From contig JAEUBA010000001.1 in NCBI GenBank assembly GCA_018257865.1, positions 1,054,001-1,118,000 of the forward strand: DNA of 64,000 bases, read 5' to 3'. The position numbers were made by a program, and so were the translations under genes. The stretch comes from Stereocaulon alpinum. Lineage: Eukaryota > Ascomycota > Lecanoromycetes > Lecanorales > Stereocaulaceae. Below are positions 21,467 to 34,463 of the stretch, in pieces. The notes beneath the pieces are model-generated. The model was not told where the DNA came from. It did no database searches and saw only the letters and a list, made by a program, of their open reading frames with translations. Numbering within the stretch: position 1 is the first letter of the stretch; every line of letters begins with the position of its first letter.

Positions 21467-22459
21467 TTCTCTCCACTAATCCCAGGTTCCCACACCTCCA
21501 AGAACCCGACCTCGCTAGTCGGTGGCTCCACATCCAACCCATACCTACCAATCCACTCCCTGACCCTCGCTTTCCCAACAATCGCACTTCCATCCGCCCT
21601 CTTTTTCGCCCCCAACACCCCCATCTCCTTCAGCGCAGCCACCACATCCTCAGGCAACATCCAGCACAATTTCGACACCTCACCCACACTCAACGTGCTC
21701 TTACTCTTCAACCCCAACACTGTCCTCGCAACCCTAGCCTGCCAAAACTGCATGTACCCCTTCCTCCCCAACTCACTCAATGGCTTTTCTGGCCCCCCAA
21801 TCCGATCTTCGCGCCTACTAAGCTCATAGCTGACACCCATGAGAATCTTACCGAGCCCTTTGCGTTGCCAGGGTGGGAAGACCAGTATGCATGCAAGATT
21901 ATTGTGATCCCAGCTCATTTTTTCCTTGCTGAAGAAGCCGATAATCTGGGGGGTTGAGGGAAGGGAGGTGAAAGTGTGGACGAGGAGATAGTAGTTGAAG
22001 GACGTGACGTCGTAGAAGATGGACTTGTTGTCTAGGAAGAGTTTGGCGAAGAGGGACAGGTTTTGGGCGAATAGTTGGTGCTCTTCGCCGTCAACTTCGT
22101 AGATGGAGTGCAGGGAGTGAGAGTAGATATCTTTGCCTGGTGGAGGCGTATGTTGGCCGGAGCATACTTTCTATGGTGGGTAGTCAGCGCGATAGCTTCA
22201 TTACTGTAGTACGAGGACGAACTGTGTGGGATACGTAGGGCGTGCGATCCTTGGTGTACTTGAAGCACCATTGGCAGATGTAAAGTCTGTCCACTTCTCT
22301 GCCTACGAGCTCTTCGGGGTAAAATGATGGGTACCAGGTATCGAATTGGATGTTCCCGAGCACGACCTCCCTAATGTTACGGTCGGCAGGCTTCTCGCCA
22401 TTGCGTTGTACGGCCAGTGGAGAGGCTAGCCCGTTGGCTGTTGGGGGTAGTGAACCCAT
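21463..22459 (-). CDS. SAS2: MYST-family histone acetyltransferase, Sas2-like
   Basis: Transfers acetyl from acetyl-CoA to histone lysine; yeast Sas2 targets H4K16. CDS is complement(join(21463..22170,22223..22459)), 314 aa, with a 52-nt GT-AG intron. Residues ~60-90 form the MYST C2HC zinc finger (CQWCFKYTKDRTPYVSHTKVC), read across the splice junction. The acetyltransferase core follows: HSIYEVDGEEHQLFAQNLSL, LFLDNKSIFYDV, the catalytic region NLACILVFPPWQRKGLGKIL with Cys ~173 and the acetyl-CoA loop QRKGLG, then SYELSRRE and GPEKPLSELG. A short winged-helix tail ends the protein. There is no chromodomain, so it is Sas2-like rather than Esa1-like; length is close to yeast Sas2 (338 aa). 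Confidence 0.9.
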
Positions 22460-23014
22460 GAAAGGATTAGGAAGTCAATGAAAGGTTGCAGTAAGGATGT
22501 TCGTCTGAGAGCATACATTATGGCGTTTCCCTACTGATTAGTGACATGCAAACATGTATTATTGTGCAGTGGGCGCTCTTGAAAGGTTCGCGTTTTCCGC
22601 TTTTCCTGATTGAGACACTTAGGGCAAATGCCAAGCAAGTTGTGCCATCAAGAAACCGAACAGCATTGAAGGCACATCTAGTCTGGTCAAAGGAAAGGTG
22701 AATATGACCACGTTGACCTAGGACATATATCTGGACAATGTACGTGGAGATGATAACCTTTCTCTGCCCAGGAACCAATACAGGTCATAAGTACATGATG
22801 CTGGCTTTTCCCGCTGACAACAGCCCCTGTTGTCGGTATCTTGACACTCTATCCGTTTCATTCCAGAAAACAGATGTATACAAATTCGCAAAACCTGATG
22901 CCGCTTGATCGCTGTGCTAATGATATCCATGTCATCATAAAGACATCTCGTCCGTGCCAACGCCCTCGCTGGTTGAATCAATAAAACATTGCAAGAAAGA
23001 GGATCATGTCATTA
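22460..23014. other. Intergenic
   Basis: About 550 bp upstream of the MYST gene and downstream of the next minus-strand gene. No supported feature. Confidence 0.35.
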
Positions 23015-24545
23015 TCATAATTCCAGATCAAAAGACTTCTGCTTTGCCCTTACTCCAAGAGTTGGCGGCGCTCTATTTTCTTTCTCCTTTTGGGCCTCCC
23101 ATATCATTCGTTGTCGCTGGGCATCATCGATGTGGAAGTCGGTCGAGGGTTCGTCACTTCCGATCCGGGCATGCTTAGCTTTTGAGCCACCAATTGAGCT
23201 TGTTGACTTCATTTTCTTTAGGGCGCGAAACTTCGGTTGAGTCGCTTCGTTGATGTTGTTGGTTGTCGATATTTCTTTGACATCATTGCGCGTTCGAAGG
23301 TTTCGAAGTTCTCGCGCTATCTTTTCCAGGGTGGTGCCTCGCTTTTTGGGCGTCGGTGGGACTATTGGTGATTTTATTTCTGGTGATGCTGGAAGAGGTT
23401 TGTTGATGATTGCTGGATTTGTTCTGCTGCCAGTGCTGCTACCTGTCGACGGTCGATCACCAGTTGCAAAACTGACTCCTGAATCCGTTCTTCTCTCGCC
23501 ACGTCGGTATGCTTCAGTCCCGGTGTCAAAGAATTCTGGACCAAAAACCTCTTGGCACTCTTCAATAACCCCGTTAGCCGTGCGGAGGTATTTGTCGACG
23601 ATGTCTCGTACAACCGCCCAGCCATTGGCGTCGCCGTCCCGTTGACCTTGGTGTTCAAGATTGTGGAGGATACCCTTGCCGTTCTTTTGGACACCCTGTA
23701 TGTATCGGAAAAAGGCGTTGCGTTGTGATTCCAGGATGTGAGCTGTAAGTTGGCGAGTGGGAGATGTGGCCGTTGTAGGAGGGTAAAGAGTGTTGAGCAT
23801 AGCGATGCTGTTGGCTTTGCTGAAGGGCTCAAGGCGCATTTCATTGATTAGAGTCTAGAGTCATTGTATCAGTATGCCGGTAGTAATAATGCACGGAGTA
23901 AGAACGTACCCAGCGACGGAGGCCAATGTACACTTGTGTATACAGCGCCTCAACCTTTCGCTCCTTATCCTGCATACTAGCAACCCACTCTGATATTCTC
24001 GAGTGCTTGCAATCATCTTCCCTTGCCTGATTGGCTGGGCCTTGGTCCAATCCCAGCCTTTGTAAAGTCAACATCAATTCCCTCTTCCTCCTGTACTCCA
24101 TATCCTTTAGGTAGTCCAATGCAGTTAATGCTTGCGTAAAGTCCACCTTACAAAGGTCTGTGGTAAAGCAACGCCTCACAAAAGATGTGATGAATGATGG
24201 TGGTAATGAGAAGGGTTGGGATGGCAGTTGGCTTATATGTGTCATGAGACAGCTTTTGAAATGTTCGGTAGCACTCTGGGGTGCTAATTGATGATGCTGC
24301 TCTGGTGGAAATTCTGGGGATGCCGGAGAGCTATCCGCACTAGAAGCTGTAGATGATAAGGATGGGGTGCCGGTCTGGAGCGATTGGCGTGGATACTGTT
24401 GGGTTGAAGGTGTCGAGTTGAGTGTGTACATGGTTCGGAGAGGTATTTCGTAAGTGCCAGGGTACGCGAGAAGATGTTCGAGGATCCAAGGGTAAGCAGC
24501 ACCCTCTGTCGAGGATGCTGATGAGCCGCTGTTGTGGGGAGGCAT
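23015..24545 (-). CDS. Conserved fungal hypothetical protein
   Basis: CDS is complement(join(23015..23854,23910..24545)), 491 aa, with one 55-nt intron (GTACGT...CTAG, phase 0). The N-terminus contains EGAAYPWILEHLLAYPGTYE followed by IPLRTMYTLN, then a Ser/Pro-rich linker. A helical region covers ~90-300 (SFITSFVRRCFTTDLCKVDF, YRRKRELMLTLQRLGLD, and across the splice LRRWTLINEMRLEPFSKANS). The C-terminal third is disordered and basic, with PLPASPEIKSPIVPPTPKKR. The text looks well conserved and the exon phases are clean, so the gene is surely real. The opening block resembles uncharacterised Pezizomycotina proteins; I cannot assign a function. Confidence 0.85.
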
Positions 24546-27428
24546 GTTGAACTCGGAGTAGTGGGGTCGGAGAAAGTGTTACAGGCGCCACGTCGACCAG
24601 TCTCCCAGGTGTAAAGCCAATGCAGCAGTATATAGATCCGAGTTTCACAATGTCATCATTGCCGATAGACGTGATCCTTGAAAGTAGCAGTGGGCTGAAG
24701 GGAAGTGCGTAACTCGCGGCGTATTTGTTGATATAAAATTCCGTTGCTGGGCGGTGTTGTTCCCAGTCTTCCTATTTCGACGCCTCGCACTTAGAAGCCG
24801 CACCACCACCCGGACCACGGATATCGCAGCTGCAAACACAACCCGGAGGACTTAGCAGTGATCCGATTTGTTATGCGAACTGTTGTTTGCGACTGCAACG
24901 CAGTGAAGCTGCAGCTGCCCGGTTCAACCTTTTTGATCGGTCGAGTCTCGGAGCGGAAGAGAAGAGAAGAGGAATTCCCTGAATATGATACCGTGTTTCG
25001 GTGAGTCCGCAATTTGGTCCAGTCAGCCAGCTGGGGCACAAAACACAGGGGCGAGTCTGTGAGGGTCTCGTGCACAGCAGTAATGCGGCGAAGGTGGCTC
25101 AAGCAAGGGAGCTGTGGTCGAGGGTGTCCTGAAAGTCATTTATGGTTGAAAGACATACACTCGTCAGCTAACGTCAAAGACGAGCGTCAAAGAGTGGTGA
25201 TAGGGTAGCGTGTGCTTGTTGGGAAGCAATGAACTGGTGCCAATGCGGGTAATTCAGGTGAAGCAATGACGGTAAGTTGGAGTATGGTACAGATCTCCTA
25301 TTTCCTCACGGCTGCGAAGGAGCAGAAGGATTTATCTGCCTTATGCACGCTTCCTACGCCTTCTCCCCTGTCAAGTCCCCAAGCGGCACGTCAAAATTCA
25401 GTAATACGGCGGCCAGCCACAGTTCAATTGGGAAGAAGTGCGTCGCATTCTAACCCGCCTCCAAGGAATTCCCAAGGATCCTCGGATCTGTCATCCCAGC
25501 CGGCAGTCACTAAAGTCCTTCCGCCTTACCAACTCCTCCCGTCTCGAATCGCCGTTTTCGCGACGCCCCTTACGAAGCACTTACGGAGCACTTGCAGTGC
25601 GAGGCTACAGTGTCAACTTTATTACTGATTATGTTGAAAGCTTTACAGTAATCGCGGCTGATTCGTCCAGCGAAACCCGAGAAGTCCCAGCACAATCTTC
25701 GAGAAGTGAAAACGTGGAAATCTTTTTGAAATTCACCGAACGTCCCCCATTATACCACTTCAGAACCCGGTGGGCTCAGATCGTGAATCAATCTCACAAA
25801 TAGTTGTTGCATTGGTGGGGTTGGAGCGTTACGAGCTTGGACCATTGCTTGTCCCTGTCAGTGTCATTCCTTAGCACTTCTTGGTCCCATTCTCAATACT
25901 AACTGGATCTAAGTCTATGCGTAATTGCATGCGCGTGCATACGCCGATCAGGATAGGGAAAAAAGACAAGAAAGTGGCTTCTTTCCCCACACTGAGCTAC
26001 TCAGCTCGGACAAGACATCTCTAGTTTATTGCTTATGGCTCTCTTCGGTCGAAGACTATTGTCGCTACCTCGTATCGCTCACACGTAGGCTTCAATAGCC
26101 TCAAAGCCAACGACAGGGCGACAATATGATCGCTTTGGACGATCTAAGCATGGGTCTTGGAATGTGAGATCCTTCTGGCCCCCGCCACCCGCAGGGTCTC
26201 GTCTCGGCACAGGCCGATGTTAAGCTGCAGGGGGGAAGGCGGTCCGGGCGATAAAGACCCCGCGAAAAGATCGCGTGCCTGGCATACCCGCTTCAATTAG
26301 TGATCGCGAAGATTGGTGCCAGCCGAGCAAATAGCGCCCCCAAGTCCGTGTTTGCAAAAAGGAAACGGTTGTCGAGTCATCTTGAGATTCGTCAGACTTT
26401 CGCCGGAATGTTGCAGTACCACAAACAGGAATCTCGAGTCGTCGTCTCGCGTTGTTTCCCCACATCAGTTGAACAGACAAGCTGACCGAGTTCGTACCCT
26501 TGCGGCCATCATACCCGTGCTTAATCTCCAGGGTCGTTAATCCCTCGGAAGCCGGATATCCAACACACCCATCACCTTGAACGCATCATCTCCTTACAGT
26601 AAAACGCGTTCCTCCCACATTGCTTCCAGGTCCCTCAATTGGCGGGCCATTCATATTAGCTGTGCGGACTGCCAATGCAACTCGGTACCTTACAGCCCAG
26701 CCAATAGTGGCTAAACCTCTGCCGCATTTCTACCGCTCGAACCGATCCATCTGTTTCGCAATGTGGCTTGTTGAAGGATTAACAAGAGTTTGCTGCTTCT
26801 CCAAGGATCGCAAAAGGTTGATCAAGCGACCAGTCAAGCAATAAAGCCAAACATCACGCCCGTTATCCTTGGGATACGTTCGACGTTTGAGTGGAGTTGG
26901 CCGGCTCTGAAAACACGGCACTACTATGATTCCCCTATGGGACGTGAAGAACCCCAAACAGGCATCTGATGCTATGCCTGGAACCGAAACCAGGTTCAAC
27001 CCATGCAAGTCAAGGCAATGGCGAGTCGCGTTCCGTGCTTCATGATAATTATAATTGCAAGAGTGGTAGCTACTCGGCTATTACGTATCAGAGGCGGGAC
27101 CAGTGGATGATCATTTATGGCACCGGGAGTAGATCTGATACCTATTGCATCCGTACCGTCTCACATCCATGTGAGCACGTTGCCTTTTCGCCACAAGTGG
27201 CTGATCGATCTGCTTGGTATCTTCTATTGGAGGAACTACTTCTCTCGTTGCCATTTGATACTCGGCCCCCTCAGAGAAGCCCTATTAGAGGTCCATTCGA
27301 CCCTAGCTGAAAAGCTTTCCTGTCTTACAATAATCTTGAGTACGAGGACCTCCAGCACCACCTATGGGAGAATCAAACACGTCCTCGCAACACGGACCGA
27401 TGAATGCACGATCCTGTCACCGGGTTGG
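24546..27428. other. Long gene-poor stretch
   Basis: About 2.9 kb with only short frames on both strands, none with conserved text. The first ~300 bp should be the promoter of the upstream hypothetical gene. No tRNA, tandem repeat or transposon gene was recognised. It could hold a non-coding RNA or an eroded gene. Confidence 0.4.
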
Positions 27429-28526
27429 TTAGGCCTCAGGCAGCATCATGGTACCTTCAGTCATTAAGACTGCCCGTCCCGCCAAGACCACCTTGTGTAC
27501 AGCTTTCCCATTTACGTCCAGTGTGACTCTCACGAATATTTCGCTATCACGCCCCATCTCGACTCCCTGCTGAATACAGTACTCGTAAGTCTTATGAGCC
27601 TTGTTTGTCTTCCCGTCTTTCAAAGATAAGAAGCTAGCAAGAGTACACGCTGCACTGCCCGTTGCTGAGTCCTCTCCCACGCTTGGCTCTAACATTCTTG
27701 TCCTAATCCTGGTAATCTTCTCATTTGGATGTGAAGTGATTGCGTAGAAATACGTGCCCACAAAGGACTCCTCCCAACCTTCATCTAATGTGACGTAGCT
27801 ATCATCGACATCGAAGTGGCCGACATCGAGTTTCTCGAGATGTGGCTTTACAGATGGTAGATTGACGAGTATAAACGCCATGCCATGAACGATTGATACC
27901 ACGGGTAACTCCGAGGTGACGATCGAGGTTCGAGATAGGTAGGGTTGAGTTTTCAAAACAGCTCTTCCCTCGACAGGCTGGTGGTGGATGCGAATTGCGT
28001 GCGGTATCTCCGCTTCGGCCATCTTCTCTTTGCGGTCATACCGACCTTCGATGACTCCAGCTTTGCACAGGAGAGTTACCCTTTCCAATGGAGGCTCCAC
28101 AGATTGGCACACATGGGCGATAGTTCCTATGACCGGGTGTCCGGCAAAAGGTAACTCTTCCTTGAGAGTGAAAATGTCGAGTCTTCGAGGCGAAGGGCTG
28201 GGAACTGGTTCGTGGAGGAAGACTGTTTCAGAGAAGTTGAATTCGCGGGCTATTATTTGCTTAAGATCTTTCGGTAAAGCGCTTGGACCTGCTAGGGAAA
28301 GGGCCGCGGGAACGTGGACAATTGCTAGTTGATTGCCTCTGAACCGTGTCGTTGTGAAAACATCGACGGTATTGAATGTAAGGGAATCTGACTTTGGAGG
28401 TGCCTGATATGGAGGTGGAGACGATGCGTTTGACGTTGATAGCAGAGCACTTGACGGGCGTGAGAAAGTTTCTTTGATAAACGACTCTTTGGCGATATCC
28501 TGTAGGCGTTTTTCGAAGTCATTCAT
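27429..28526 (-). CDS. PhzF-family isomerase/epimerase-like protein
   Basis: Single-exon, 365 aa. After a ~48-residue N-terminal extension, the diaminopimelate-epimerase-like fold typical of PhzF starts at LTFNTVDVFTTTRFRGNQLA. NFSETVFL carries the expected catalytic Glu (~100), followed by the ELPFAGHPVIGT glycine/proline loop. The second half has EPSVGEDSATGSAACTLASF, the conserved C-lobe motif, and ends with QQGVEMGRDSEIFVRV. Family members isomerise small metabolites; the bacterial PhzF acts on trans-2,3-dihydro-3-hydroxyanthranilate. The fungal substrate is unknown. It is divergent from UGGT over a ~550-bp spacer. Confidence 0.93.
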   Translation of the reverse strand: MNDFEKRLQDIAKESFIKETFSRPSSALLSTSNASSPPPYQAPPKSDSLTFNTVDVFTTTRFRGNQLAIVHVPAALSLAGPSALPKDLKQIIAREFNFSETVFLHEPVPSPSPRRLDIFTLKEELPFAGHPVIGTIAHVCQSVEPPLERVTLLCKAGVIEGRYDRKEKMAEAEIPHAIRIHHQPVEGRAVLKTQPYLSRTSIVTSELPVVSIVHGMAFILVNLPSVKPHLEKLDVGHFDVDDSYVTLDEGWEESFVGTYFYAITSHPNEKITRIRTRMLEPSVGEDSATGSAACTLASFLSLKDGKTNKAHKTYEYCIQQGVEMGRDSEIFVRVTLDVNGKAVHKVVLAGRAVLMTEGTMMLPEA

Positions 28527-29072
28527 GGTGCTTGACTTAATGAAGTCTTAGGAAGCCAGTATTGCTATCGCCCAAGGTCAATAAGATATGTCTTAAGCAG
28601 AAGATTATCGTCGTGAGACAAGTGAAGAGTCTCGCCAGCTCCGCTATTGGCCCCTCCCATGCCAAAGTACTTCTAAGTCCATGAAGTGAATTACTCAAGA
28701 CTGACCACACAAGCTGTGCTCTCTAGGAGGCCCAGCATGAAGTGACGCCTTTCGGGCTTAGACAAATCTATTGGTTACGGCCGAAACCCGGCGGCTATTG
28801 GCGGCTGGCTGGCGCAGCGGTCAAACAGTTTCTCCGGACTCAATTATGTGGCCACAAGTCTGATGAGTGCAGCAGCTTGGTATTTCTATGCCCAGCACCT
28901 GGATTTGGTTCAGAATCCAATTTGAGTGTCAATTAGGGAAGGTTCAGCTCGTCCCGAAAGTGTAATCAGACTTGGGGCTATACCAAGCCAGCATTGAGCT
29001 GGAAACCGATTACCTACCAGGATCCGTCACAGCAACATGCAGACTTTGAACCTCTGAGACATTCTCGGCACC
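28527..29072. promoter_or_regulatory. Shared divergent promoter region
   Basis: About 545 bp between the PhzF-like gene (minus) and UGGT (plus). No canonical element such as an ERSE or UPRE was recognised by eye, although UGGT would be expected to respond to ER stress. Confidence 0.4.
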
Positions 29073-32000
29073 ATGCGACTCTTTCTACTACCACCAGAGC
29101 TCCTGGGGATTCTCCTGTCCCTCTCACAAAACGTAGGCCGTGTATTTGCTGGCCCGTCCGTCAACGTCGCCCTTCAGGCCTCGTTCAATGCGCCCCCTTA
29201 CATTTTAGAGCTGCTGTTGGTGACTGTCATACCTTAATGGCTGTATAGACTTTAAAGCTCATTGCTGCGCAGGGAAACAGCTGCGGAAGAGAATTCAACC
29301 GCCTACTTCCCCCTCCTCGATCGAATCGCTGAAGGTCGTTTCGCCGATTGTTCTAGTGATCAAGAGCTCTACAATACATTCCTAGAGGTAGTAAAGGATG
29401 ACGGACATATTACAGATCCGGATGCTTTGTCGTCCTTCCAATTTGCTCTGTCCATACATTCTGCAGCGCCTAGGATCGAAGCTCACTACCATTACTACGA
29501 CACATCGGTAGAGCCATCTTTGATGATTGCGCAAGATGCGGCATGTCCGGTATGGGTACACTTTGATGAGAAGCAATATTGTTCGCCGGCTCTTGACCGA
29601 GCTCAACAGAACGTGGGGCCGTTGAAGTAGGTTCTGTGTCTTCGATCTTGGAGGTAACACTTCGCTAATATTGGCCAGGAATCCAGAAGCTCTGCCTTTT
29701 GATCGTATCTTAGGAGAAGGTTCTGACAATCAAATCTCGCCATCAATACTATATGCCGATGTTACGTCCCCGCTCTTTGGACAATTCCACCAAACCATAA
29801 GCAATACAGCCCGTGATGGTCAGACGTCCTATCGTGTTCGCTATCGCCCCTCCACATCTGAGTCCGCGAAACCCCTGGCAGTAAACGGCTACGGAGTGGA
29901 GCTCGCGCTGAAGAGAACAGATTACATTGTCATTGACGATAGAAGCGCTGGAGCAGAAGGGACGGAAAATCAAGCACTTTTGATAAGCACTGAGCCGGAC
30001 ACGGAGGCAGAGTCGCCGGAAATACTACTTGATACCGAAGAAATATCGGATCTCAAACCTTTGTCAGCCAAAGAGCTACTAGGCCTTGGCCCCAAAGTCG
30101 GAAGCTTTATCATGGCCAGTGACGACCCTTTCGAAACGCTACTCAAAGTCTCTCAAGATTTCCCAAAGCACTCCTCAACTATAACAAAACGTAATGCTAC
30201 TGTAGACTTTTTGACAGAGCACAACAGTAATCGTGAGGTCTTCTTGCCCGCTGGTTACAATGTGATTTGGATGAATGGTCAGCAAGTACAAAGCCGTCAG
30301 ATGGATGCTTTTGCACTTCTTGAACAATTGCGACGCGAGCGTGCCGTTGTTGGCAATCTACGCAGCCTTGGACTCAGTGGATCAGAGGCAGTTGATGTAC
30401 TCTCAAATCCAGCGATTGCAGAGGCAAAAATGGATGGTGATACTCAGCGTTATGATTACAGAGATACGATCGAGGGTGGCAAAGTCGTCATATGGCTTAA
30501 TGACATAGAAAAAGACAAGCGTTACAACGGTTGGCCTTCACATTCTTCTGCAGTAAGTCCAGACAAATCAGGTGCGGACAGTGACTGACTAGGCTGTCGT
30601 AGCTCCTGCAAAGAACTTTCCCTGGCCAATTGCCTCAAGTCAGGCGTGACATACACAACGTCGTTTTACCAATGGACCTTTCAGACGTCAAAGATGTCGA
30701 GCTACTGGTAGAAAATCTACAGGGATTCGTAAAGCGCAAAATACCCATTCGATTCGGCATCGTGCCTACGACGAACTCCGAGGCTGCGGTGGAACAGGCA
30801 AAAGTAGTATACCATCTTTTGGACACGTATGGCCTTAGCACTGTCCTAGCATATCTAGAAGCAGTAAGTCACTCCTGTATCTCTGAAAGTCACAAGTATT
30901 GGCGAAGATATGGCTGATGTTTTTGACCAGTCGGCTGTAGGCAAGAGAGTCTCGCTCGCTCAGAAAGCGACATTCGAATCCATCATCAAAGAACGACCAC
31001 TTCGCAAAGACAAAGCTACATCTGAATTTCAGGAGGTACTCGAAGTAGACGAATCGCAAGAACGAGTCAAGAATACAAAGGCTTACCTCAAGCGTCTCGG
31101 AGCCGATGGGACGCCCGCACCGTTGTTTGCCAATGGAGTGGCATTGCCCCGAGATGAGACATGGCTCCAGGTGATAAGCAACAGGTTCGACGCCGATTAT
31201 CGGCTCCTACAACGTCAAGTTTACGAAGAGGTGATCCCAGAAGGCATTTGGCTCGCCGGCCAATTCTTGGAGAAGGCAGTTACGCATCGGAACGCTTTGA
31301 TCATCCCGGAAGATGAAAGCAGCATCAAGATCATTGATGTGGGAAGCCTAGCCTCGAAACACAGAGATCTACTTGGACAAATACCACGTGTAAAGAAAGA
31401 AACACAAGCATCCGAGCAAGCTTTTGCGCAAATCGTTGTTGTGGCCGATATGGACTCGGAGAAGGGCATAAACCTAGTGTCAGCGGCTCTTGATTTCTGC
31501 CAAGACCGCGGTGATGTTGAATTATTACTTCTGCATAACGCTGCTGTGCCTGGAAAATTCGCTAATTCCGTCATACTGCCTCAAATATTAGAGAAAGGGC
31601 ATCCAGATCTTGATGGTCGAGCGCTGGACGCAACGCTCAAATTGAGAAAGCGCATAGATCCCGAGGAGCTCGAGAGGAAGAAAGAAGACAGACTATCCCC
31701 GGAAGCTCTCGACGTAGCAAGAGCTTTCTGGCGGTCCTTCCAACCTGTAATTCAGACCTTCGGCCTCAAGCAGGGGAACCAATCTGTTATCCTGAACGGA
31801 CGCGTGGTAGGACCGCTACCAGAATCAACTACTTTCACAGTTGGCGACTTCGAACAATTGCTTCAATTTGAGCGCTCAAAGCGTCTAGATCCCGCTAGGA
31901 CTGCTCTTGCAGCAATCTTTCCCGAGAAGCGACTGGATTCTGCTTTGGATGCAGCCATACTCTCTTCGACGATCGCCCTCTCCACGGTTTCCGATATACC

Positions 32001-33864
32001 AGAAGGTATCTTCGAGTCCGCTCCAACGCTGCGTATGAATAAATTCGGCAACTGGACCGGTAGCCACACATTGATCCAGACTGGTGATCTAGAGACCTCA
32101 TCAATCCACCTGGTTGCTGCTGTAGACCCCACGAGCCAGATAGCACAACGGTGGCTACCCATATTGAAGGTCTTGTCTGAGCTAAGTGGAGTCCATCTGA
32201 AGCTGTATCTCAACCCGAGGGAGAGAATGCAGGAACTCCCTATCAAGAGATTCTACCGGCATGTCCTGGATGCCAAACCGTCCTTCACGGAAGAGGGCGA
32301 ATTACGTAGTCTCCAGGCGACATTTGATAGACTACCAAAAGACGCGTTACTGAATCTGGCACTTGACGTTCCGCCGGCATGGCTTGTTGCACCCAAAGAG
32401 TCCATTCACGACCTCGATAACATCAAGCTTAGCGCTCTAAAAGAAGGCGCCAGTGTCGATGCAATTTACGAACTGGAGCACATCCTTATCGAAGGCCATT
32501 CGCGAGACGTCACCATAGGCCCTCCCCCTCGAGGTGTGCAGCTCTATATTGGAACAGAGAAAGATCCTCACTTCGCCGACACGATCATCATGGCCAATCT
32601 CGGCTACTTTCAATTCAAAGCCAATCCGGGCTACTGGAAGCTACAACTACAACCGGGCCGCAGCTCCCAAATTTTTACCATTGACAGTGCCGGCCAACAA
32701 GGCTACAACCCACAACCCGGCGACGACAGCACCGACATAACACTCATGTCCTTCCAAGGCAAAACCCTCTACCCCCGCCTCTCCCGCAACCCTGGCATGG
32801 AAACCGAGGACGTCCTCGAAGAATCCACCAAACCTGGCTCCCCGAAAGACTATCTATCCAAAGCCTCCAAACTCGCCTCCTCCCTCCTCTCCACCGTCGG
32901 TCTCGCCCAAAAATCCGGTCCAAAACACGCAGACATCAACATTTTCTCCGTCGCCTCCGGCCACCTCTACGAACGCATGCTAAACATAATGATGGTCTCC
33001 GTCCTCCGCCACACGACCAAAACCGTAAAATTCTGGTTCATCGCCCAATTCCTCTCCCCCTCCTTCAAAGCTCAACTCCCCCACCTAGCCACCCACTACA
33101 ACTTCGACTACGAACTAATAACCTACAAATGGCCGCACTGGCTGCGCGCCCAGTCCGAAAAACAGCGCGAAATCTGGGGCTACAAAATCCTCTTCCTAGA
33201 CGTCCTCTTCCCCACCTCCCTCGACAAAGTCATCTTCGTAGACGCAGACCAAATCGTCCGCACAGACATGTACGACCTCGTCACCTTTGACCTCGAGGGC
33301 GCCCCCTACGGCTTCACACCCATGTGCGACTCCCGCACCGAAATGGAAGGTTTCCGTTTCTGGAAAACAGGCTACTGGGCTAACTTCCTCCGCGGCCGCC
33401 CCTACCACATTTCAGCCCTCTACGTCGTCGACCTGGTCAAATTCCGCGAAATCGCAGCCGGCGACAGACTTCGTCAACAATACCACCAACTCTCCGCTGA
33501 CCCGGGCTCGCTATCCAATCTCGATCAAGACCTGCCGAATCATATGCAGCATGTCTTGGAGATCAAGAGTTTGCCCCAGGAATGGCTCTGGTGCGAGACG
33601 TGGTGTAGTGATGAGAGTCTGGGGGTTGCAAGGACGATTGATTTGTGTAATAATCCTGAGACGAAGGAGCCGAAGTTGTCAAGGGCGCGGAGACAGGTTC
33701 CCGAGTGGACGGAGTTGGACGAGGAGATTGCGGGGGTGTTGAGGGAGGCGAAGATGGTGGCTGATAGGAATGGGAATGGGGTGGGTGGTGGGAAGGTGGG
33801 GGAGAGTGTGCAGGAGGTTGTGCAGAAGGAGGATGAGGAGAGGAGGAAGAGGGATGAGTTGTAA
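29073..33864 (+). CDS. UGGT: UDP-glucose:glycoprotein glucosyltransferase (ER folding sensor)
   Basis: Re-glucosylates N-glycans on misfolded glycoproteins in the ER lumen so that calnexin can rebind them. CDS is join(29073..29215,29273..29626,29679..30552,30603..30863,30931..33864), 1521 aa; all four introns (50-67 nt) are GT-AG with consistent phases. A signal peptide covers ~1-28. Residues ~30-1180 are the thioredoxin-like and beta-sandwich folding-sensor region. The GT24 catalytic domain begins at NIFSVASGHLYERMLNIMMV (~1213) and contains the metal-binding DAD in IFVDADQIVRTDMYDLV (~1312) and LDQDLPNHMQH. The protein ends KRDEL, an ER-retrieval signal of the H/K/RDEL type. The small first exon carries only the signal peptide and start of the mature chain. 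Confidence 0.96.
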
Positions 33865-34463
33865 TGCTTCACCGCTTGTTGATGGATAGTAGTAGACCTG
33901 GTTATACGTTAGATTTCTAGACGTGTGTAGAACATGTACAAGTACGTCAAATCCACACCTTTACAATTTCATCTCTCTATTCGCATATCTATATACAATT
34001 GAAGCTATGCTACCAAGCATATGTCCATCGTATCCTCTCCTATGACCTCCTATCCACAAAAAAAAAGACACTCTCAGCACCAAGCTTTAGTAGTGTATGC
34101 TCCCCTCCCACAAACATACAAGAAGAAAAGATGAAAAGATTTGATATAAGCTAACATGCATAACACCACCCTTAGACGTGTCTGGTCGACGCTGGATAAG
34201 AAAAGGAAGGCCATGCTGTTGGTGTCCAATCGTAAGAACAAGGATCCGTGTCAGCTCACAAAGGGTGTGTCGCTCAAGGTTTGGAGGTTGCCGTCCTTTT
34301 ATAGGAGTTCCAATCAGTAGCGTTTGGCCCAGCAGACCAGAGCCGAACAAGGCTGCAAGATCGTAATCCAGTCATGGGAAAAGCCAATTTTGTAGGCCGT
34401 GTATTTTGGCAAAAGCTAGATCGTTCGTCCGTATGCTCATGTAATATCGTCGCGTTCCGCATT
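33865..34463. other. Convergent intergenic region
   Basis: About 600 bp between the 3' ends of UGGT and the CCCH gene. It contains an A-run at about 34058-34067. No gene seen. Confidence 0.35.

Noticed and set aside
28790..28850. tRNA-like CTGGCGCAGCGGTCAAA upstream of UGGT
   Set aside because: Resembles an A box but no B box or cloverleaf follows.
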